From positions 1 through 37,169 of the forward strand of contig CAITTG010000046.1 in the NCBI GenBank assembly GCA_903895255.1: DNA of 37,169 bases, written 5' to 3'. The DNA is from an uncultured Verrucomicrobia subdivision 3 bacterium (GTDB taxonomy: Bacteria > Verrucomicrobiota > Verrucomicrobiia > Limisphaerales > UBA11358). Shown here in pieces: positions 9,545-18,450 of this stretch (its first letter is position 1; each line of letters opens with the position of its first letter). The translations under genes and the position numbers were made by a program. A model generated the notes under the pieces. The model saw nothing but the letters and a program-made list of their open reading frames with translations, did no database searches and was not told the origin of the DNA.

Positions 9545-9578
9545 GCGCGGGGTGCCCAACCCAAAAGGCACCCCGCGC
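9545..9578 (-). terminator. Intrinsic terminator of the giant PATR gene
   Basis: A perfect 12-bp GC-rich stem pairs GCGCGGGGTGCC (9545-9556) with GGCACCCCGCGC (9567-9578) around a 10-nt loop. On the minus strand it is followed by TATTTTAA. It lies 30 bp past the stop codon of the gene ending at 9609, which makes that gene a separate transcription unit from the operon starting at promoter A. Confidence 0.85.
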
Positions 9579-9608
9579 CTGGCTCAACCGGAAGACATTA
9601 ACCGGGGC

Positions 9609-12600
9609 TCACGGATACACCATGCGGAAGAACACGGTCGGACTGTTCGGATCGACCGGGATGCTGACGCTGGTGAGGTTCGTGGAATTCGGCCAGGTGT
9701 ACCAGGTGCTGCCCAGGCCGTTGGCCAGCGAATTGGTCTGCACTTGCAGGCGCCAGCCCTGATGATCCGCGGGCCAGCTCAGGGCCAGGTTGCCCCCGCT
9801 CACCGAATTGGTGAGCGTGAAGGAGTTGGTATTCACCGTCAACTGCGCGAGGCTGACCACGTAGAGGTTGGTGGTGATGCCGTCCTGGGCAGTGACCAGC
9901 ACTTTCACGAGGTTCGTCGTGCCCGCCCCCAAATTGGCCAGCGCCTGACTGGGCAGGCCATTGGTCAGATACTGGACAGTGGCGCCGTTGACCACCAGCA
10001 GGTTGGTGGCGGTCAAATCCGCGTTGAACACCGTCACCGTGGGCTTGATGCCATAGCCGTTGGTCGCGGCGTAGTTGAACACGTTGGTCGCGAAGGCGGG
10101 CGTCAGGTTGTCCGCCGGGTTCAGGGCCAGCGAGGCCAGGTAAGCATTGGTGTGCACCGGCACGACCAGCAAACTGCCGGGGCCGGCGAGAAAACCGGGG
10201 GCGGTAGTGCTGTTATAAACCCCGGGGGCCTGGCTGACCCCGTTGATGACCAGTCCGGCGATCTGGTTGGTCACCGCAAAGTCCAGTTGCAACTGGGCGC
10301 CGTTGGAAATGGTGACACTGGAGAGCCAGGACAAACCGGGCTGGACAAGCTCCAGAATGCCGGCACCGGCCGTGGTGTTGCCGGTATAGGTGTTGGTGCC
10401 GGCGAGCGTCACCAAGCCGGGACCGGTGGTGACCAACCCGCCCGGGCCGCTGATTTGCACCGAGGATTCCGCGGTGATGGTGTAGCCGCTTTCGGCATGG
10501 AACGCGTGGGTGCCGGTGGCGGCCAGCACAATGTGCAGGGTCGCGGAACTCGTGGGGGCGCCGCCGTCCGCCTGGCCGCTGATGTCCAGATTCTGCTGGC
10601 TGGCGGACCCGCCGGTCACCAATCCCGCGACGTCGGCCTGGCTGAAGGCCGGGTCGTAATTTTCAATGGTGCCATTGAGGAAGTTCAATTTGGCGGTGCT
10701 GTTGGTAATGGGCTGGGTGGCGCTGATGGTGATGACGGCCGCGCTCAACAGCCCCGCGCCGTTCGTGCCATTGCCGAGGTTGTACGTGGAGGTCTCGGCG
10801 GGGTTGCCGGTCGAGGTGTTGGCATTGAGCCCCAGGCTGCCGGCCAGCACGATGCCCGCGTTTTGGTTGACGACGGCGGCGGCGCTGGTGGTGGTGGTGC
10901 CGCCATTGTTATACCCCATATACACCGTGCCGACATTGAACACCCCGTTGGACAGGCTCAGGGTGCCACTGCCGCCCGTGGAGTTGTTGTCCACAATGTA
11001 GAGGTTGTTGACGGCGGCATCCATGGTGCCGGCGGAGGCGTCAAAGGAGGAGGGCGGGCAGACGCCGTTGTTATTGTCACAGATGATAAAATTACCCACG
11101 GCCGAACCGGGGCCGTTCAGCCCGCGCAGGGTGAGCACGGGGTTGGCAAAGGCGGGGTTAAAGGCAATGGCACTCCCCGCATTATGATAGCCCCCCTCCT
11201 GAATGCCCCCCACGTTGAGGACATTGGTCTGGCCGAGCAAAATCGTGGCGGTGACGTTGGCCTCGGCGCTGAGCCCGCCGTTGGCGAGATAGATCTGGTT
11301 GAGCGAGAGATAATTCGTCCGCGCCAGTTTGACCGTCGAGTTGGCCCCGATCGCCCCATAGAAGGTCAGGGTCCCGGAGTTTTGGGTGAGGGTGTTCAAG
11401 CCACTCAAATCAACGGCCGTCACCGCCGCCGCGGCGGTGTTGGGTGAGAGGTTCACGCCGGGGCCGGTGACCGTCAAATTCCCGTTGGTCACGATGGCGG
11501 TGCCGGTGGCCAGGCCGGACTGGTTCAAATTGCCAACCGTCTGGTTGTGGCCGCCCAGATCGAGGGTGGCGGGGGCGCTGAAGGCAACGGGGCTGGCCGT
11601 GGGGAGGACATCATCGGCGTTGCTAATCGCCAGCGTGCCGCCGGCGAGGGTCGCCGCCCCGGCGTAACTGCTGGTGCCGGCCGTGCCGTCCACGATCAAT
11701 TTGCCACTGCCATTCTTGACAAAACCATCACTGCTGCCACCCAGGGGCCCGACCGTCAAATTGCCGGCGGGCGTGTTAAACTGGGAGCCGGAGGTCAAAT
11801 TAATCGGCACATCCAGGGACTGGGCGGCAGCGGAATCATTTTCCACCGTGCCGGCCGCCGCCAGCGTGAGGGTGCTGCCCGGCGTGGTGATGTTAAACGC
11901 GCCGGCGGTGCTGCTGAAGGTCACGGCGGCCACGTTGTAAGCATTGTCCATCACCGGGGCGAGCCGGGTGGAGCCGGTAAAGACCAGGGTGTCGCCGGCA
12001 TCCCCCGAGGTGTCGGGGGTGGCGCCATTGAGCCAGTTCAGCGCGCTCCAATTGTTGTTGGCCCCCGCTCCATCCCAGGTCAGCGTGCCATTGGCGATGG
12101 TGAGATAGATGTAGCCGTTGAAGCTGTCGCCCTGCGTGTCCGTGACGGTGAAAGGCACCGCATAATTACCCGGCGCGACCGAGCCCGGCACGGCATAGGG
12201 GTAGGAAAACAAATTGCCGGCCCCCGTGAAGGACTGGACGGAACCGCCCAGGCTGGAGAAGTCCGCCGTAACGCCGATGCCGGTGCTGCCGGTGCCCGGG
12301 GTGACCAGGACCGAGAACGAATAATTCTGATGCGGGCCGCTGGCGGGAGTTACCGAGCCCGCGCCGGACAGCAGCACGCCCACCGAATAGTGCAGCGTCA
12401 CCGCGTTGGCGGAGGTTACGACCGTGTAGTGCGCATAATTGGCCGGCTTCGTTCCCACCCAATTCGGAACCGCATTAAAGTTGCCGCTGATGGGGTTGTT
12501 GGGCGAGGTGATGAGCGTATAATCGGTGCCGGTGTCGAGGTTGGCCGGGGCGGCCGGCCCCTGAATGCTAATGGTGTTGCCGTTCGGATCGTTCGCACTC

Positions 12601-15122
12601 AACTGGCCAAGGACCAGGAGCTGGTCGTTGTTGGCGCTGGCAGCGGTGGCGGCGACATTGAGCGCGCAGCCGGCGGCCGGATCGAGGGTTAAATTATTGC
12701 TGAAGGTCAGGGTACCATGGTTGGCGGCCGCGCCGAAGGCCGCGGGCTGAACCACCGCCAGCGGATTGATTTCCACGCTGCCGTTGACCTTGCCGATGCC
12801 CGAGAGACTCCCGCCGGGGCTGACCGCATAAGCGATGGCGGAAACGTCAAACAACGAGCCACTGCCGACCACAATGTTGGTCGATTCGATGGCACCCTGA
12901 ACATAGAGTTTGGCCCCGTTGGAAATCGTGGTGGTGTTGGTGTAAGTGTTCTGGCCGGCCAGGGTCAACGACCCGCCGGCGACGTTGAGCGAGACGGACA
13001 GGCCGCCGTTGGCGCCATTGGCGGTGCCATCCACGATGCTGCCGCCGAAGGTGCTCGTGCCGCCCGTGTACGTCAGGACCGCCGGCAGCAGTTTGCTGCT
13101 GTTGGTGATGATTGCCGTGCTGGCGCCGGGATTGAGGGCGAGCCCGCCCACCTGCTGGTTGAAGCCATTCAGATCCAGAGTGCCGGGGGAGCCATCACTG
13201 CCCCCGAGCGTGAGCGCGGTGGTGACCGGCAGGGCATTGGTCGTGGCCAGCCGGAGCGTGCCAGCGATGGTCGTGGGGCCCGTATATGTGCTGGCGGCCT
13301 TCAAGGTCAGCAGGCCGTTGCCCGCCACGGTCAGGCTGCCGCCGCTGCTGGTGAGGGGGCGGGCGAGGCTGATGCTTTTGCCCCCGGTATTGAGGGAATA
13401 CGCCTGGTTGGGCGCGCCACTGAACCGGCCGGAATAATCATTGGTATTGTTGGCGGTGAATTGCAGGGTGCCGCCGTTAAAATTGATGCTGCCATAGGCA
13501 GCATTGGCTCCGCCGTTGGTGCCAATGGCGCCCAGGGCGAGGACGTTATTAAGGACCAGGGTGCCCGCGTTCAGGATGGTGTTGCCGAAATAAGTGTTGG
13601 CCTGGCTGTTGGTCACATAACCACTGCCGTTGAGGGTGACGCTGGCGTTGTTTTCAATGCCGCCGCTGCCGAGCAGTGTATAATTGTGGGTGGAGTTGTT
13701 AAACACCACGCTGTTGGGCGAAAGATAGCTGTTGTTGGTCACCTGAATGCTGGGGCCGGCCGGGGTGAGGGAGTCATCAAATTGCACCGCCGGGCCGAAC
13801 TGCACCGTTTCGGCATAAGTCTGGCCCGCCGCTCCACCGCTCAAGGTCCAGTTGCCCGCTGACGTCCAGTTGGAATTGGCGGTGCTCGGACTCCAGACCA
13901 GGGGGGTGATGGCCGAAATGTTCAAATTGATTTGGTTGCTGGCCGTGCCATCCACCAGCGCGGCGGTAACGCCCTTGGGCAGCGGTCCCAAGGCAAACGA
14001 GCCAAACACGCCGGCGGCATTGGTGCTGCCGAGGCTGCCGAATTGCAACAGGGGAATGGTGCTGTTGGGCTGCCAACCGCCGCCCGTTAGCAGGATCGGC
14101 GCGGGCACATTGGTCACGAAGGCCAGTTGGTTGGTCACCACCAGCATCGGCACCGTGGGGGTGCCGGACCAGCCGCCGCTAAATTCCAGCACCGAATTGT
14201 TGGTGCCAACCAGGGTCAGATTGGAAACCACCAGCGAACTGCCGGGCGCCGTCGCCAGCACGCCGTTGGTCGCGTTGGGAGACACCGTGACCGATCCATA
14301 ATTGGTGGTGGCCGTGCTGATAATGAGGTTGCCGCTGCCGACCGTCAAGCCGGCCAGGGTGTTGGTGCCGGCAAAAATACCCATGCCCGGGCCATTCCAC
14401 TTGACCGCAGTGCCCGAAGTGTTGGAGATGTTCCCGGGAATGATGAGGGTTTGCCCGGCATAGGAGGAGTCAATGGTGGCCGTGCCCCCCCCGGCCAGGT
14501 AAACGGGAAAGGGCTGGCAGACTGCATTAATGCCAGCGGCCGATGTGTTCGCGCTATTCTGCAAATTGAGCGTTGTGCCGTTGGAGATCGTCAGGCTGCT
14601 GGCGTTGCCCAGGTTATAGCCCCAGTTCAGTCCCAGAGAACCCTGGCCCAGGATGACCGGGCCGGTGAACGGGTTGGGAACATTACTATACCGGCCGGTC
14701 AGGGTGCCACCACCCAGCTTGGTGAACCCCTGGGTGCCGAACTGGGTCCAGTACCAATAGATGCCGCCACTGTTGTAGACATTGATGACGGGCGTGCCCG
14801 CGGAGGTTTGAAAGTTCAGCCCAAGGTTGGCCCCCGCCAGACCGATGGTGGCACCGCCGGTCAAATTGAGAGTGCCCAGTGTGTACGTAACTGCGGCGCC
14901 GGGATTATTGATGGTGTTGGTGGTGTTGCTGAACGTCACCATGGTGTCAATCGCGTTGGGCACCCCGGCGGGTGACCAGGCACTCGAAGTAGCCCAGACA
15001 GTGTTCGAACCGACATAGGTGTTGGTGGTTTGGGCGGGGAGCAACCGGGCCGCCAGCATTAGGCAGAGGCAGATGAGCCAGGCAGGCAGTCGGCGGGGCT
15101 GGGGGCGAATGGGAGTTTGCAT
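9609..15122 (-). CDS. Giant secreted PATR-repeat protein with cadherin-like domain, no enzyme seen
   Basis: 1837 residues from the chosen ATG, which gives a compact signal peptide (basic start, WLICLCLMLAARLLPAQ). The frame stays open to an ATG at 15239, but the 39 extra residues do not look like a leader. The body is almost entirely autotransporter-associated strand repeats (examples near 486-524, 600-626, 713-740, 1137-1168 and 1565-1593), interrupted by W-x-NW modules near 30, 420 and 1020 and an Ig-like stretch near 920-1010. Residues about 1654-1762 resemble the cadherin-like beta-sandwich domain (SLALNP...LTPAF...VTAQDG). The C-terminus ends FFRMVYP and resembles the tails of the other two PATR proteins. 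No catalytic motif or outer-membrane barrel is visible. A surface fibre, adhesin or glycan-binding scaffold is the best guess. Expression is predicted from operator/promoters B and C, with termination at 9545-9578. Confidence 0.75.
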   Translation of the reverse strand: MQTPIRPQPRRLPAWLICLCLMLAARLLPAQTTNTYVGSNTVWATSSAWSPAGVPNAIDTMVTFSNTTNTINNPGAAVTYTLGTLNLTGGATIGLAGANLGLNFQTSAGTPVINVYNSGGIYWYWTQFGTQGFTKLGGGTLTGRYSNVPNPFTGPVILGQGSLGLNWGYNLGNASSLTISNGTTLNLQNSANTSAAGINAVCQPFPVYLAGGGTATIDSSYAGQTLIIPGNISNTSGTAVKWNGPGMGIFAGTNTLAGLTVGSGNLIISTATTNYGSVTVSPNATNGVLATAPGSSLVVSNLTLVGTNNSVLEFSGGWSGTPTVPMLVVTNQLAFVTNVPAPILLTGGGWQPNSTIPLLQFGSLGSTNAAGVFGSFALGPLPKGVTAALVDGTASNQINLNISAITPLVWSPSTANSNWTSAGNWTLSGGAAGQTYAETVQFGPAVQFDDSLTPAGPSIQVTNNSYLSPNSVVFNNSTHNYTLLGSGGIENNASVTLNGSGYVTNSQANTYFGNTILNAGTLVLNNVLALGAIGTNGGANAAYGSINFNGGTLQFTANNTNDYSGRFSGAPNQAYSLNTGGKSISLARPLTSSGGSLTVAGNGLLTLKAASTYTGPTTIAGTLRLATTNALPVTTALTLGGSDGSPGTLDLNGFNQQVGGLALNPGASTAIITNSSKLLPAVLTYTGGTSTFGGSIVDGTANGANGGLSVSLNVAGGSLTLAGQNTYTNTTTISNGAKLYVQGAIESTNIVVGSGSLFDVSAIAYAVSPGGSLSGIGKVNGSVEINPLAVVQPAAFGAAANHGTLTFSNNLTLDPAAGCALNVAATAASANNDQLLVLGQLSANDPNGNTISIQGPAAPANLDTGTDYTLITSPNNPISGNFNAVPNWVGTKPANYAHYTVVTSANAVTLHYSVGVLLSGAGSVTPASGPHQNYSFSVLVTPGTGSTGIGVTADFSSLGGSVQSFTGAGNLFSYPYAVPGSVAPGNYAVPFTVTDTQGDSFNGYIYLTIANGTLTWDGAGANNNWSALNWLNGATPDTSGDAGDTLVFTGSTRLAPVMDNAYNVAAVTFSSTAGAFNITTPGSTLTLAAAGTVENDSAAAQSLDVPINLTSGSQFNTPAGNLTVGPLGGSSDGFVKNGSGKLIVDGTAGTSSYAGAATLAGGTLAISNADDVLPTASPVAFSAPATLDLGGHNQTVGNLNQSGLATGTAIVTNGNLTVTGPGVNLSPNTAAAAVTAVDLSGLNTLTQNSGTLTFYGAIGANSTVKLARTNYLSLNQIYLANGGLSAEANVTATILLGQTNVLNVGGIQEGGYHNAGSAIAFNPAFANPVLTLRGLNGPGSAVGNFIICDNNNGVCPPSSFDASAGTMDAAVNNLYIVDNNSTGGSGTLSLSNGVFNVGTVYMGYNNGGTTTTSAAAVVNQNAGIVLAGSLGLNANTSTGNPAETSTYNLGNGTNGAGLLSAAVITISATQPITNSTAKLNFLNGTIENYDPAFSQADVAGLVTGGSASQQNLDISGQADGGAPTSSATLHIVLAATGTHAFHAESGYTITAESSVQISGPGGLVTTGPGLVTLAGTNTYTGNTTAGAGILELVQPGLSWLSSVTISNGAQLQLDFAVTNQIAGLVINGVSQAPGVYNSTTAPGFLAGPGSLLVVPVHTNAYLASLALNPADNLTPAFATNVFNYAATNGYGIKPTVTVFNADLTATNLLVVNGATVQYLTNGLPSQALANLGAGTTNLVKVLVTAQDGITTNLYVVSLAQLTVNTNSFTLTNSVSGGNLALSWPADHQGWRLQVQTNSLANGLGSTWYTWPNSTNLTSVSIPVDPNSPTVFFRMVYP

Positions 15123-15271
15123 AAGGATGGCGGTTTTACAATGGGTTTTGGTTTGGAGAGTGGTGGCTGGCCGGCAACCGGGGACGACCGTAACAGGAAG
15201 GAGTTGTCCGGACATGATGGCGGCAGATTTCATGGGCATGAGTGAATGAGCTGATTTGGGTTACAGGGTTT

Positions 15272-15334
15272 AACTTAGGTGATTCATCCCGCGGAGCAAC
15301 GAACGATTTGCGCAAAACAGGGCAATTTTGCGCA
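15272..15334 (-). promoter_or_regulatory. Operator/promoter B of the giant PATR gene
   Basis: TTTGCGCA repeats at 15307-15314 and 15327-15334, 20 bp apart. On the minus strand TTGCTC (15294-15299), a 16-bp spacer and TAAGTT (15272-15277) follow. The distance from repeat to -35 is identical to sites A, C and D. Predicted start is near 15265, which leaves about 143 nt of leader to the preferred ATG at 15122, or 26 nt to the upstream ATG at 15239. Confidence 0.7.
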
Positions 15335-15495
15335 AATTGGGCACCGCAACCCGACTGCCCAAATTTCCCTGGGCGCGCGGCGCAGGGCAAAAGCCTCGCC
15401 AGCTGGCGCGCCGGGTGAGGGACCCGGAGGTGCAGAGTATGCGGGAGGGGGAAACCGGGGTGAAAAATAATGCGCACATCAGTGGTTCAGAATTT

Positions 15496-15524
15496 TTGGA
15501 TTACGCATTCCAACATAATTTAAT
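15496..15524 (+). promoter_or_regulatory. Tentative promoter of the XylR-like regulator gene
   Basis: TTGGAT (15496-15501), a 17-bp spacer and TTTAAT (15519-15524) form a possible sigma70-type promoter reading toward the ATG at 15590. Its -10 is adjacent to the minus-strand -10 of site C. Operator C would lie just downstream of its start point, a position expected for autorepression. This is a weak consensus match only. Confidence 0.35.
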
Positions 15525-15574
15525 CACCGCGCGTAGCAATGGACAATTTGCGCAGGAGTGGTACATTTTGCGCA
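15512..15574 (-). promoter_or_regulatory. Operator/promoter C beside the regulator gene
   Basis: TTTGCGCA repeats at 15547-15554 and 15567-15574, 20 bp apart, end 15 bp before the regulator ATG. On the minus strand TTGCTA (15534-15539), a 16-bp spacer and TATGTT (15512-15517) follow with the same geometry as A and B. The site therefore points away from the regulator, toward site B and the giant PATR gene, while physically overlapping the regulator's own upstream region. Combined autorepression and divergent activation is inferred. Confidence 0.65.
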
Positions 15575-15589
15575 AATCCATAATTTGTC

Positions 15590-16753
15590 ATGCACCGCCC
15601 GCTCAAAATCGCCGTTGCCCTGCCCGACTCCAAACCCTGGGGTATCACCCGTTTTTTCAACGGGGTTAATGAGTATGCCCACGAGCGCAAATGGTTGCTG
15701 ACCTCCTGCCCGGTAAATCCGGATAGTGCTGATGATTTCCCGCTGGACTGGTCCCGTTTGAAATCCTGGCAGGTGGACGGCATTATTTTGCAGGCCAACG
15801 ACCGCAAACAGTCCGAACAACTGCGCAAATGGAACATCCCCATGGTCAACATCGGCGAGGATCTGGGCTCGGATTGCGAGATCCCCCGCCTGGCCCAAAA
15901 CAACCAGTTGGTGGGCCGCCTGGCGGCCGAACATTTGATCAGCCTGGGTTTGAAGAACCTGGCTTATCATGGCGTGCATGGCCGCTGGTACTCTGACGAA
16001 CGGCTGAAAGGATTCAAACTTGCGGCGCGCGAGGCGCGCTTGAAGGTGAACAGCTTCTGCCTGCCGCACATGACCCGCGACGCTCTCTGGAATGAACGTT
16101 ATGAGCCCATCAAGCGCTGGCTGAAAACCCTGCCGCTGCCCGTCGGGTTGTTCGCCGTGCATGATTACCGCGCGCTCATTGTCCTCTCCGCCTGCCGGGA
16201 TATTGGCCTGAAAGTACCCGAGGAGGTCGCCGTGATCGGTTCCGACAATGACTTGATGGTCTGTGAATTTTCCACGCCCACCCTCACCAGCGTTTGCGTC
16301 AATGCCTATCGGATGGGTTATGAGGCCGCCCGTTTGCTGGACCGACTGATCCAGGGCCGCCTCGCCCATCACGAGCCCATTCTGATTGATCCTTCAGAAG
16401 TAGCCGCCCGCGCCTCCACCGACGTATTGCACGTGGACAATCCCGCCATCAAAAAGGCGATCCAGTTCATGCAGCAGAATTTCGCAGGCGCCTTCAAAAT
16501 CAATGCCGTCGCGGAGGCGGCGGGGGTCTCCCGCCGGTTCCTGGAAACACGCTTTCGCGAAGAACGCCAGACCTCCCCCGGCGAATTTCTCATCAACCTG
16601 CGCCTGCAAAAAGCCCGCGCCATGCTCACCGCCCACAACCGCCGCTCGGCCGAGGACATTGCCCGGGCCTGCGGCTTTTCCACCGGCAAAAATTTGCGCG
16701 CAGCCTTTAAACGCGTGCTTAATGCCTCCCCGAATGACTTCCGCCCGGACTGA
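15590..16753 (+). CDS. XylR-like transcriptional regulator (LacI-type sensor plus AraC DNA-binding domain)
   Basis: 387 residues, close to E. coli XylR in length and layout. Residues about 5-275 form a periplasmic-binding-protein-like sugar sensor of LacI/GalR type, shown by VDGIILQAND, AAEHLISLGLKNLAYHG and the strongly typical VAVIGSDNDLMVCEFSTP. Residues about 289-387 are an AraC/XylS tandem helix-turn-helix (INAVAEAAGVSRRFLETRF, then AEDIARACGFSTGKNLRAAF and SPNDFR). No signal peptide, so cytoplasmic. It likely binds a mono- or disaccharide released from the target glycan and controls the locus through the four repeat pairs described here. Operator C ends 15 bp before its ATG, pointing to autoregulation. 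It stands alone on the plus strand between the two gene sets, facing the end of the glycan operon. The inducing sugar cannot be told from sequence. Confidence 0.9.
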   Translation: MHRPLKIAVALPDSKPWGITRFFNGVNEYAHERKWLLTSCPVNPDSADDFPLDWSRLKSWQVDGIILQANDRKQSEQLRKWNIPMVNIGEDLGSDCEIPRLAQNNQLVGRLAAEHLISLGLKNLAYHGVHGRWYSDERLKGFKLAAREARLKVNSFCLPHMTRDALWNERYEPIKRWLKTLPLPVGLFAVHDYRALIVLSACRDIGLKVPEEVAVIGSDNDLMVCEFSTPTLTSVCVNAYRMGYEAARLLDRLIQGRLAHHEPILIDPSEVAARASTDVLHVDNPAIKKAIQFMQQNFAGAFKINAVAEAAGVSRRFLETRFREERQTSPGEFLINLRLQKARAMLTAHNRRSAEDIARACGFSTGKNLRAAFKRVLNASPNDFRPD

Positions 16754-16856
16754 TAAATTTCAAATCTCACCGCAAATCGGTGCGGAAAGGCGCGGCTGGC
16801 AGTCGGACCTTCGCGAACACCGGCGCTCCCGCCAGGCGAACGCACAGTGCCAACTG

Positions 16857-16884
16857 AAATCCGCTGGAATGTATCGCGGATTTT
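16857..16884 (+). terminator. Probable terminator of the regulator gene
   Basis: A perfect 8-bp stem AAATCCGC/GCGGATTT (16857-16864 and 16876-16883) with an 11-nt loop is followed by a further T and CTCATAAAT. It lies about 100 bp past the regulator stop, in the gap between two convergent genes, so it may also slow minus-strand transcripts. The T-run is short, hence moderate confidence. Confidence 0.45.
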
Positions 16885-16917
16885 CTCATAAATAGACCAA
16901 GCTTTAAAAAACTGGGT

Positions 16918-18360
16918 TCACGGTGCCACTATATAATGCAGAATTACTGCCGAGGCCGGCTTGACAGCCACCGTCATGGGGCCACCCAAACCACCCCGGA
17001 TGGGTTGCCATTGACCTTCCCAATTACCCTGGGAGTCAACCACCGCACCGCCCAACTGAATGCCCGTTTTAGCTGCCACATCCTGGTTTTCTTGTACCAG
17101 GTTGATGCGCTGCCAGTTACCTGCCCCGATGCCCGGGGGCAACTGCACCGTGACCACCGCCGGACGGGTCTGCTCACCTGGAGTTTTATTAATCATAGTA
17201 ACATAGAAGCTGCCATCCAAGTCTCGAAAGGCATAAGCATTGAAATTTAAATCCGGCTCGGCCTGCAGCGACACCTCCAAAGGACGTCCATGCGCTCCCT
17301 GCGTAAATGCGAGGTAGGCGTAGCCTTGAGGCCGAAGGGCGAAGCCCAGACCGTCGGGCTGCCGCAGGAAGGCGGCGTAATTCGGCGGCCCAAATTTCCC
17401 GTCCCGCCCCACCAGTTCGCCCGTGTGATAATTCACCCCCAGAATCCGGTGGGCCGCCCACCAGTGAGTGCAATCCAAGGCCCACAAGGCTGAGGCGTAA
17501 GTATCACTTGAACCAAATGCCCCGCCATTGTAGCAACTGTTCATTTCGTCAATTCGGTAAGGCACGCCCTGGGTGGCCAAGAGTGCGCCCAGCGTGGCAT
17601 AGTCCTTTTCGTAAGCTGCATGCAGGCGATTGTCCAAAAACCGCGCGCGGCTGAGCGGGGCATTAGTTTCGGCCGCCCGGCCCGACCCCAGGAAATAATA
17701 ATGATCGCTGGCCATCGCCAAATGCCCGCCGGCAAACACATCCCGGACGAGGTGCAGGGCAAAGGGAGCGTCAGCGCTCGGCCCGTCAAAAGTGGCCTGG
17801 GGCACCGCTTCCAGGATGGCGTCGTACTGCGGCTTCCATTGCTGGTAGAAAGATTCATAACTCTTGGCCGGGAAAAAATTCGGTTCGTTGCCGATGGCAA
17901 AGCAATCCAGCACATCCGCGTAATTTTTCGCGATGTAACTCGCGAGGCGCGCTGACTCGCCGGGATTGCCATTTTTCAAACGGAAGGAATAAATGACTTT
18001 CACTCCGGCCAGCCGGGCAAAATGAAATAATATGTCGATATCCTTCTCTTGCGGCACCGGAATCCGGGGATCATCCACCGCATTGGCCCCCACCCGCAGG
18101 CTTTTGATGCCGAGCGTTTTGAACATCGTCACCAAGGCCTGGTCGCCGGGATCGAAGTAATAGCGCCCGTTCTTGGGCAGCAACATGGAAGACTCGTAAC
18201 TCAATCCTAAAAACGCCGGTGCGAGCGGCGTTCCCTGTCCGCGATCCTGGACGGTCACGGTCACCGGTTCGGTTCGACCTGTAAGCGGATTGAAAATTAT
18301 CGTGGCGGGCAGCACTGCCAGAAAGAGGCCGGGGAGCCATTGCATCAAAGTTTTCTGCAT
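16918..18360 (-). CDS. Exported GH79-like glucuronidase/heparanase-type hydrolase
   Basis: 480 residues with a weakly basic, hydrophobic N-terminal signal (about 1-25). The fold and motifs match GH79: FLGLSYESS near 50, LRVGANAVD, acid/base Glu159 in IGNEPNFF, nucleophile Glu272 in RIDEMNS, then SALWALD and GVNYHTG, and a C-terminal beta domain to the end. It is a compact version of the catalytic domain in the PATR fusion at 5273-8584, lacking repeats and tail. It would release beta-linked glucuronic acid or a related sugar from oligosaccharides in the periplasm. It is the last gene of the symporter-led operon, 90 bp after the esterase gene, with no own repeat-type operator in that gap. LRVGANAVD replaces the more usual GGNS-like motif, so specificity may differ from the larger paralogue. 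Confidence 0.75.
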   Translation of the reverse strand: MQKTLMQWLPGLFLAVLPATIIFNPLTGRTEPVTVTVQDRGQGTPLAPAFLGLSYESSMLLPKNGRYYFDPGDQALVTMFKTLGIKSLRVGANAVDDPRIPVPQEKDIDILFHFARLAGVKVIYSFRLKNGNPGESARLASYIAKNYADVLDCFAIGNEPNFFPAKSYESFYQQWKPQYDAILEAVPQATFDGPSADAPFALHLVRDVFAGGHLAMASDHYYFLGSGRAAETNAPLSRARFLDNRLHAAYEKDYATLGALLATQGVPYRIDEMNSCYNGGAFGSSDTYASALWALDCTHWWAAHRILGVNYHTGELVGRDGKFGPPNYAAFLRQPDGLGFALRPQGYAYLAFTQGAHGRPLEVSLQAEPDLNFNAYAFRDLDGSFYVTMINKTPGEQTRPAVVTVQLPPGIGAGNWQRINLVQENQDVAAKTGIQLGGAVVDSQGNWEGQWQPIRGGLGGPMTVAVKPASAVILHYIVAP

Positions 18361-18450
18361 AGTTTAAGTGGTTGTTGGTCGTCATTATGCCTTATCGGAA
18401 TGGCTCCGGCCATCACCCATTAGGAGGATATTGGCTGGCGCTTCTGCAAT

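Larger units (their letters stand above)
15123..15589. other. Divergent intergenic control region between giant PATR gene and regulator
   Basis: 467 bp without a supported gene. It holds operator/promoter B, operator/promoter C and a tentative plus-strand regulator promoter. Between B and C lies a GC-rich stretch with small palindromes (CCAGCTGG, GGCGCGCC and CCGGGT-GAGGG-ACCCGG around 15398-15427). The last 117 bp before 15240 stay open in the frame of the PATR gene but do not look coding. Confidence 0.6.

Noticed and set aside
5741..14975. Further long plus-strand open frames (up to 631 codons) opposite the other PATR genes
   Set aside because: Same antisense shadow pattern; the minus-strand proteins have signal peptides, repeats and catalytic motifs, the antisense ones have none.
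260..15122. Classical type V autotransporters
   Set aside because: PATR repeats are present but no C-terminal beta-barrel domain is seen in any of the three proteins.
15123..15239. N-terminal extension of the giant PATR protein to an ATG at 15239
   Set aside because: The 39 extra residues do not resemble a leader, whereas the ATG at 15122 gives a normal signal peptide. Not fully excluded, since promoter B lies upstream of both.
15468..15480. Extra TGCGCA between sites B and C
   Set aside because: No TTT flank, no partner at 20 bp; a six-base palindrome is expected by chance in GC-rich DNA.
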